Positions 30,717 to 35,237 of a DNA stretch of 35,237 nucleotides are shown piece after piece (the first letter of the stretch is position 1; the number at the start of each line of letters is the position of its first letter). A program made the position numbers and the translations under genes. Under the pieces are notes generated by a model, which made no database searches, was not told the origin of the DNA, and worked only from the letters and a program-made list of their open reading frames with translations. Origin of the DNA: Chthoniobacteraceae bacterium (GTDB taxonomy: Bacteria; Verrucomicrobiota; Verrucomicrobiia; Chthoniobacterales; Chthoniobacteraceae); contig CANFNA010000012.1 of the NCBI GenBank assembly GCA_947448395.1, positions 1-35,237 of the forward strand, given 5' to 3'.

Positions 30717-32279
30717 ATGAAATCGCTACTACAACAGCTGCGTCAGATTTGGTCGCAGTTAGGACTCAATCAGCGAGTGACGATCTCCGTTGCGGCGTTG
30801 GCCGTTTTCGCGGGAATGATCGCTTTGTTGATGTGGTCTCAGCGGCCCCAAATGCAATTGCTGTATGGCAGATTGAGTCAAAAGGACGTCGCGGCGGTGA
30901 TGTCGGCAGTTCAGGAGTTGGGGGTGAAAACGGATGTGGGTGCGAATGGAACGGCTTTGTACGTTCCGAGCGATCAGGTTCACAAGGTGCGGATGCATCT
31001 TGCTTCCAAGGGGATCCCGTCGGGGGAAGGGGTCGGATTTGAGATTTTCGATCGAAATAATTTTGGGGTTTCCGACTTTATCCAGCGCACCAATTACAAC
31101 CGTGCATTACAGGGAGAGCTCTCAAGAACCATCGCTCAGTTGCAGGGGGTTCGTGCCGCGAGAGTGCTGGTGGTGGTCCCTGACAATCGTCTCATTTTTA
31201 CCGATGGAAAGACCAAGCCTACGGCCTCTGTTTTTATCGAGGGTTCTCTAAATCCTGAACAGGTGAATTCCATTCGCTTCTTGGTGGCTAATTCGGTCGA
31301 GAGCCTGAAGGCGGATGATGTGGCTGTTGTGGACAATCGGGGACAGGTTCTCACGGAAGGACTCAAGGAGGATCCCGCTTTAGGAACGGCTTCGAGCCAG
31401 ATGCGGTTGCGTCGAAACATGGAGGATTACCTTGGTCAAAAAGTAGAATCCATGCTCACCAAGGTGCTTGGTCCTGGAAAGTCTGTGGTTCGCGTTTCGG
31501 CTGAATTAGAAACCGAAAGTACGACTCGTAGTGAGGAGAAATATGATCCAGAGGGTCAGGTCGTGCGTTCGGAAACGTCCACCGATGATACCACGGTAAC
31601 GAATGAGTCGGATGCTTCGAGTCAGCCCGTTGGAGCTACGGCGAACACCCCAGGCGCGGATGCTGGCGGCAAGGGGAACGGGAAGATGAGTGATCAGAAG
31701 AAAGTGAATAAGACCTTGAGCTATGAGATTAACAAGGTCACCACGAACTCCGTGAAGGCCCCAGGGAGTGTATCCCGTCTCACAGCGGCAGTTTTCATCG
31801 CAGCGGACGACAAGCCTCGTGAGGCGGCTAAACTGGAGTCTCTCAGGAAAATGGTAGCCAATGCATTGGGGGTGAAAGGGGCCACGGATCAGGATATCGC
31901 AAGGATGGTAACGATTGAGGAGATTCAGTTTTCGGATTCCCCCAAAGAACCCCAAAGCATCTTCGACAGCCTGACTCGCAACGCCGGGATTTGGGGTGAT
32001 GCAGCGTCGGTGTTGGTTGCTTTGATTTTGTTTGGGGCTTTTGTTCGGATGCTCAGGAAGACGAAGCCAGATGAAATTCCGATGGAGATGTTATATCCTT
32101 CTGCAGAGTCAGGCGCATTGGGGGAAGATGGAATGCCAGCGGGTGGGGGAGCTCCTCAAGAGCAGGGTGTGACGGTTGATCTGATTAATGATATGATTCG
32201 CCGCAAACCCCAGAATGTTGGGGCTGCTTTGAAGAACTGGATGGGAAAGAATGAAGTGACCCCTGATGGTCAGAATTGA
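30717..32279 (+). CDS. fliF: Flagellar MS-ring protein FliF
   Basis: A 520-residue inner-membrane ring protein. The first membrane segment (VTISVAALAVFAGMIALLMW, about 21-40) is followed by the YscJ/FliF ring-building motif region: LLYGRLSQKDVAAVMSAVQELG, FGVSDFIQRTNYNRALQGELSRTI and ASVFIEGSLNPEQVNSIRFLVANSVESL. A disordered Ser/Thr/Gly-rich loop is at about 265-325. The second membrane segment (VLVALILFGAFVRML) is near residue 437. The cytoplasmic tail, which binds FliG, ends VGAALKNWMGKNEV. The upstream gap of about 97 bases is larger than elsewhere in the block, so an additional promoter is possible; no clear one was found. Confidence 0.96.
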   Translation: MKSLLQQLRQIWSQLGLNQRVTISVAALAVFAGMIALLMWSQRPQMQLLYGRLSQKDVAAVMSAVQELGVKTDVGANGTALYVPSDQVHKVRMHLASKGIPSGEGVGFEIFDRNNFGVSDFIQRTNYNRALQGELSRTIAQLQGVRAARVLVVVPDNRLIFTDGKTKPTASVFIEGSLNPEQVNSIRFLVANSVESLKADDVAVVDNRGQVLTEGLKEDPALGTASSQMRLRRNMEDYLGQKVESMLTKVLGPGKSVVRVSAELETESTTRSEEKYDPEGQVVRSETSTDDTTVTNESDASSQPVGATANTPGADAGGKGNGKMSDQKKVNKTLSYEINKVTTNSVKAPGSVSRLTAAVFIAADDKPREAAKLESLRKMVANALGVKGATDQDIARMVTIEEIQFSDSPKEPQSIFDSLTRNAGIWGDAASVLVALILFGAFVRMLRKTKPDEIPMEMLYPSAESGALGEDGMPAGGGAPQEQGVTVDLINDMIRRKPQNVGAALKNWMGKNEVTPDGQN

Positions 32280-32378
32280 GTGTCGGAATGGAATTGATGT
32301 TCTGGCAAGCAAGCAGAGACAAGACCACCGCCACCTCTGAGATTCCCTTTTTGATATCGCCCTAGCCACCGAAATCCC

Positions 32379-33389
32379 ATGAGTAGTGATACCTACCCCC
32401 TCTTGAATCGGACGCAAAAATTGGCGGCTTTTCTGATTCTGATCGGACCTGAATCTGCTGGAGAAGTCCTCAAGCACTTTGACAACGCGCAGTTAGAGGC
32501 GGTTGCTAAAGAAATGTCTTCCATTCAGTACGTCGATCCCTCCATGCGTGAGTCTTTGTTGGAGGAGTTTTCTTCGATTGTGTCGGAGGGTCTCCAAGCC
32601 GCAATCGGTGGAACTTCGATCGCGCACGATTCTATCGAGCGGGCAAAGGGGGACTACACCGCGGTGAAGGTGATGTCTCGAGTAGCACCGGTTGCACCCT
32701 CTGATTTGGACGAGGGGATGAGTGAGATGGATAGTTTGCAGATTTATAATCTGTTGAAAACCGAGCAGATGCAGACGGTGGCCTTTATCCTTTCCTTCAT
32801 GGAGTCTGGGAAAGCGGCTCAAGTCATTCACCTGTTGGCTCCTGAGCAGCGTGAGGAAGTGATTGAGCGCTTAGGATTGATGGAACCGACGTCGCGAGAC
32901 TGGATTAAGAAGGTGTCCGGCAACTTGCAGCGCTATTTTGATCGCCGTGCGCAACAGGGGGTTCAAAAGGCTGGAGGGGTTAACGCGTGCGCTGAGATTA
33001 TCAATGCGCTAGATCGCGACACCAAGAAGGACATTCTGGTGGCGATGGATAAGCGGAATGCATCTTTGGGCAATGCGATTCGCAAAAAGGTGTTCGGCTT
33101 CGACGATTTGGTTCGTTTGCAAACCAACGAACTGGCGAAGGTCGTCAAAGAAGCAGATCCTCAAGATATGGCGAAGGCCATGAAGGGCGCCAAACCGGAT
33201 ACGGTCGCAGCTATTTTCAAGACGATGTCCAAGCGTCAGGCTGCAGGGGTCAAAGAGGAGTTGGACATGCTGCCGCCTCAGCGGCCGAAGGATATCGAAT
33301 TTGCTCAGGACAAGGTGATTGCCGTTGTTCGCAAATTGGAGGAAGCGGAGGAAATAACCATCGACTTTGGCTCTAATGCAGCCGTCTAG
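32379..33389 (+). CDS. fliG: Flagellar motor switch protein FliG
   Basis: A 336-residue rotor protein that sits on the MS ring and interacts with MotA. The N-terminus LNRTQKLAAFLILIGPESAGEVLKHFDNAQLEAVAKEMSSI is the FliF-binding domain. The middle domain has QTVAFILSFMESGKAAQVIHLLAPEQREEVIERLG. The C-terminal domain has KKVFGFDDLVRLQTNELAKVVKEADPQDMAKAMKGA, carrying the conserved charged residues of the torque helix. The length fits. It is followed by fliH with a 14-base overlap. Confidence 0.96.
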   Translation: MSSDTYPLLNRTQKLAAFLILIGPESAGEVLKHFDNAQLEAVAKEMSSIQYVDPSMRESLLEEFSSIVSEGLQAAIGGTSIAHDSIERAKGDYTAVKVMSRVAPVAPSDLDEGMSEMDSLQIYNLLKTEQMQTVAFILSFMESGKAAQVIHLLAPEQREEVIERLGLMEPTSRDWIKKVSGNLQRYFDRRAQQGVQKAGGVNACAEIINALDRDTKKDILVAMDKRNASLGNAIRKKVFGFDDLVRLQTNELAKVVKEADPQDMAKAMKGAKPDTVAAIFKTMSKRQAAGVKEELDMLPPQRPKDIEFAQDKVIAVVRKLEEAEEITIDFGSNAAV

Positions 33390-33957
33390 AGCAACGATTG
33401 CTTTTCCAAAAGCGCCTCGCTCGATTCACGTGTCCGGGCAACTTTCGCCCGCAGTTTATCGATTTGAGGATCTTGAGTTGGCGCGGGAAGAGGCGGCGCG
33501 CGAGGTAACGCGAAGGGTTACGGCGGAGGCGGAGGAAAAAATAGCTGCGGTTCAAGAGGAGTTGTCGGATTTGAAGGAGGGTGTGCTTAAGTCCTTGTCC
33601 GATCAGTTTTCTCAAGCTTTGAGTCAAATGCGGGGTCTATTGCCCCAGTTAGTGGTGGAGGCTACGGCGCGCGTCGTGGGCGGAATTAAGGTGGATGAGT
33701 CAGTCGTTCGGGGAGTGGTGGACGATCTTCTGTCCGAAGTTGCACCGGGTGCGGAACAGTTGGAGGTTCAGCTCTGTGAGGCTGATTTTGCAACGTTGCA
33801 GGGCGACCAATCTCAATTTAAGCAGAAGTTTCCAAGCATTGTCTTCCGGTCCAATTCGGAGTTGCGGTCTGGGGATTGTATGGTGAAGACGCGCTTCGGC
33901 GTTTTGGATGGTCGGCTTCAAACAAAGATTCGCGGTCTAGAATCGCTGCTTGGGTAA
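33376..33957 (+). CDS. fliH: Flagellar export ATPase regulator FliH
   Basis: A 193-residue protein that binds and holds the export ATPase FliI. The middle is a charged coiled coil: LELAREEAAREVTRRVTAEAEEKIAAVQEELSDLKEGVLKSLSDQFSQAL. The C-terminal part (LVVEATARVVGGIKVDESVVRGVVDDLLSEV and CMVKTRFGVLDGRLQTKIRGLESLLG) matches FliH/YscL/V-ATPase-E-like domains, with SGDCMV corresponding to the usual GdC.vet..G..D. The ATG at 33376 lies within the end of fliG (14-base overlap), so the genes are probably coupled. fliI starts 12 bases after the stop. Confidence 0.9.
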   Translation: MQPSRATIAFPKAPRSIHVSGQLSPAVYRFEDLELAREEAAREVTRRVTAEAEEKIAAVQEELSDLKEGVLKSLSDQFSQALSQMRGLLPQLVVEATARVVGGIKVDESVVRGVVDDLLSEVAPGAEQLEVQLCEADFATLQGDQSQFKQKFPSIVFRSNSELRSGDCMVKTRFGVLDGRLQTKIRGLESLLG

Positions 33958-33969
33958 CGGCAAGAGGAT

Positions 33970-35237
33970 ATGGCGCAAGAACTCTGGTCCGCCGAAAGGC
34001 TTCAGGAACGTCTTCGCTCCGGGCGTGTGGCTCAACGGATTGGACACGTGGTGCAGGTGACGGGGTTGGTGATCGAGTCTGACGGGCCCAATCTTGCGTT
34101 AGGGGAGGTCTGCCAGATTTCATCGGGAGCTGGAGAGGTTCCCATTTATGCGGAGGTGGTTGGCTTTCGTTCTCATCGCTTGCTTTTGATGCCCCTTGGG
34201 GAGATCCGGAATATTCGCGTAGGTTCAGAGGTCATCGCCTCTGGTTATGCGCAGGGGGTGCCTGTCGGCGACGCCCTAAAGGGACGCATTTTGGATGGAC
34301 TCGCGAGGCCTATTGATGACAAGGGCGCTTTGCCCTTGATGGAAACTCGATCGCTGATTGCTTCGCCTCCAAACCCGCTCTTGAGACAGAGAATTAAGCA
34401 GGTTTTTGCGACTGGGATTCGCTCCCTCGATGTTTTTACGCCAGTGGGTTGTGGGCAGCGGATGGGCATTTTTTCAGGGAGCGGAGTCGGGAAATCGACG
34501 CTTTTGGGAATGATGGCCCGAGGGGCGGAGAGTGACGTTAACGTGATTGCTCTCATTGGTGAGCGTGGGCGCGAGTTGCGTGAATTTATTGAAAAGGATC
34601 TTGGGCCGGCAGGGCTTAAGCGCTCGGTAATCGTGGTGTCCACTTCCGATCAACCAGCACTCGTCCGGCTTCGTGCGGCTTTTACAGCGACTGCGATTGC
34701 CGAATACTTCCGTGATCAAGGGAAGAAAGTGCTGTTCATGATGGATTCCGTGACCCGGTTTGCGATGGCGCAGCGTGAGATTGGGTTGGCGGTGGGAGAG
34801 CCTCCTAGTAGCCGAGGCTACACGCCATCGGTATTTGCTCTCCTTCCGAAGCTCATGGAGAGAACCGGATCGGGCGAATCAGGGTCAATCACGGCGTTTT
34901 ATACCGTTTTGGTTGAAGGGGACGACATGAACGAGCCGATTGCAGATGCGGTTCGCGGGATTTTGGACGGACACATCGTGCTCACCAGGGCATTGGCGAC
35001 CGCGAACCACTTCCCGGCGGTGGATGTCTTGGAGAGCGTGAGTCGTCTTAATCGAGATTTGTGCACGGATTTTGAGCTGGGGACCGCGGCTCAGGCCCGA
35101 GACTTGCTAGCAGTGTATCGAAGAAACGAAGATCTCATCACCATCGGGGCCTATTCCCGAGGGGGGAATGCGAAGTTGGATCAGGCCATCGAGAGACACG
35201 AAGCTCTCACTGCGTTCCTGAAGCAACCAATGGAGCA
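33970..35237 (+). CDS. fliI: Flagellum-specific ATP synthase-like ATPase FliI (3' end cut by window)
   Basis: At least 422 codons of the type III export ATPase; the frame is still open at the last base. The family runs to about 430-450 residues, so only a few residues are missing. Walker A is GSGVGKST (residues 170-177). The FliI-typical blocks GIRSLDVFTPVGCGQRMGIFSG and ALIGERGRELREFIEKDLG are present, and the Walker B region is KVLFMMDSVTRFAMAQREIGLAVGEPPSSRGY (about 253-285). PVGDALKGRILDGLARPID marks the end of the N-terminal beta-barrel domain. It follows fliH as expected and would be held by FliH at the export gate. Confidence 0.96.
   Translation, partial: MAQELWSAERLQERLRSGRVAQRIGHVVQVTGLVIESDGPNLALGEVCQISSGAGEVPIYAEVVGFRSHRLLLMPLGEIRNIRVGSEVIASGYAQGVPVGDALKGRILDGLARPIDDKGALPLMETRSLIASPPNPLLRQRIKQVFATGIRSLDVFTPVGCGQRMGIFSGSGVGKSTLLGMMARGAESDVNVIALIGERGRELREFIEKDLGPAGLKRSVIVVSTSDQPALVRLRAAFTATAIAEYFRDQGKKVLFMMDSVTRFAMAQREIGLAVGEPPSSRGYTPSVFALLPKLMERTGSGESGSITAFYTVLVEGDDMNEPIADAVRGILDGHIVLTRALATANHFPAVDVLESVSRLNRDLCTDFELGTAAQARDLLAVYRRNEDLITIGAYSRGGNAKLDQAIERHEALTAFLKQPME

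Noticed and set aside
32280-32378. TGGCAAGCAAGC before fliG as a sigma-54 promoter
   Set aside because: The -12 element GC is not at the required spacing from the GG at -24.
1-35237. CRISPR arrays, tRNA or rRNA genes, insertion sequences, phage genes
   Set aside because: No direct-repeat/spacer pattern, no cloverleaf with CCA-type end, and no transposase, integrase or phage structural protein was seen on reading both strands.

Overview
The window reads as a chromosome segment of a flagellated, diderm bacterium, most likely of the Verrucomicrobiota (PVC group). This rests on secreted S1 sulfatases next to a secreted jelly-roll protein, a large IspG of the type known from chlamydiae, planctomycetes and plants, a big secreted PA14-repeat protein, an RRM-type RNA-binding protein, and many genes with little or no Shine-Dalgarno sequence. 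Taxonomy is inferred from gene content; there is no rRNA in the window.

Region 1 (1-12658) is a sulfur-acquisition island. On the + strand are the 3' part of one sulfatase, a complete secreted sulfatase, a secreted lectin-like protein, a periplasmic sulfate-binding protein, an M14-type zinc hydrolase and an outer-membrane porin. A strong terminator at 7986-8026 closes this side. Converging on the - strand is a compact unit: an Fe-S-type Rrf2 regulator, a second sulfate-binding protein (a lipoprotein), CysT, CysW and CysA. Together the genes could free sulfate from sulfated polymers, bring it through the outer membrane, capture it in the periplasm and import it. The Rrf2 protein is the obvious candidate regulator: a palindrome lies just before its own start, and a shared 10-base word lies before the orphan binding-protein gene.

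Region 2 (12659-17114) holds an RRM RNA-binding protein with a long leader and a perfect terminator (+), then rseP-ispG on the - strand.

Region 3 (17333-23308) holds a 1712-residue secreted protein (clan-A-like glycosidase head, discoidin-like domain, two cadherin-like units, three PA14 domains, two concanavalin-like domains), a strong terminator, and aroD.

Region 4 (23449-35237, running off the end) is a flagellar cluster, all +: fliD, a CsgG/TolB-N-like lipoprotein coupled to fliD, a FlgM-like small protein, fliS, a FlgN/FliT-like chaperone, an HD-GYP protein with a degenerate HD site, an unknown small protein, then the conserved basal-body block flgB-flgC-fliE-fliF-fliG-fliH-fliI. The less familiar genes between fliD and flgB are the most promising places for undescribed flagellar biology.

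No tRNA, rRNA, CRISPR array, insertion sequence or phage gene was found.
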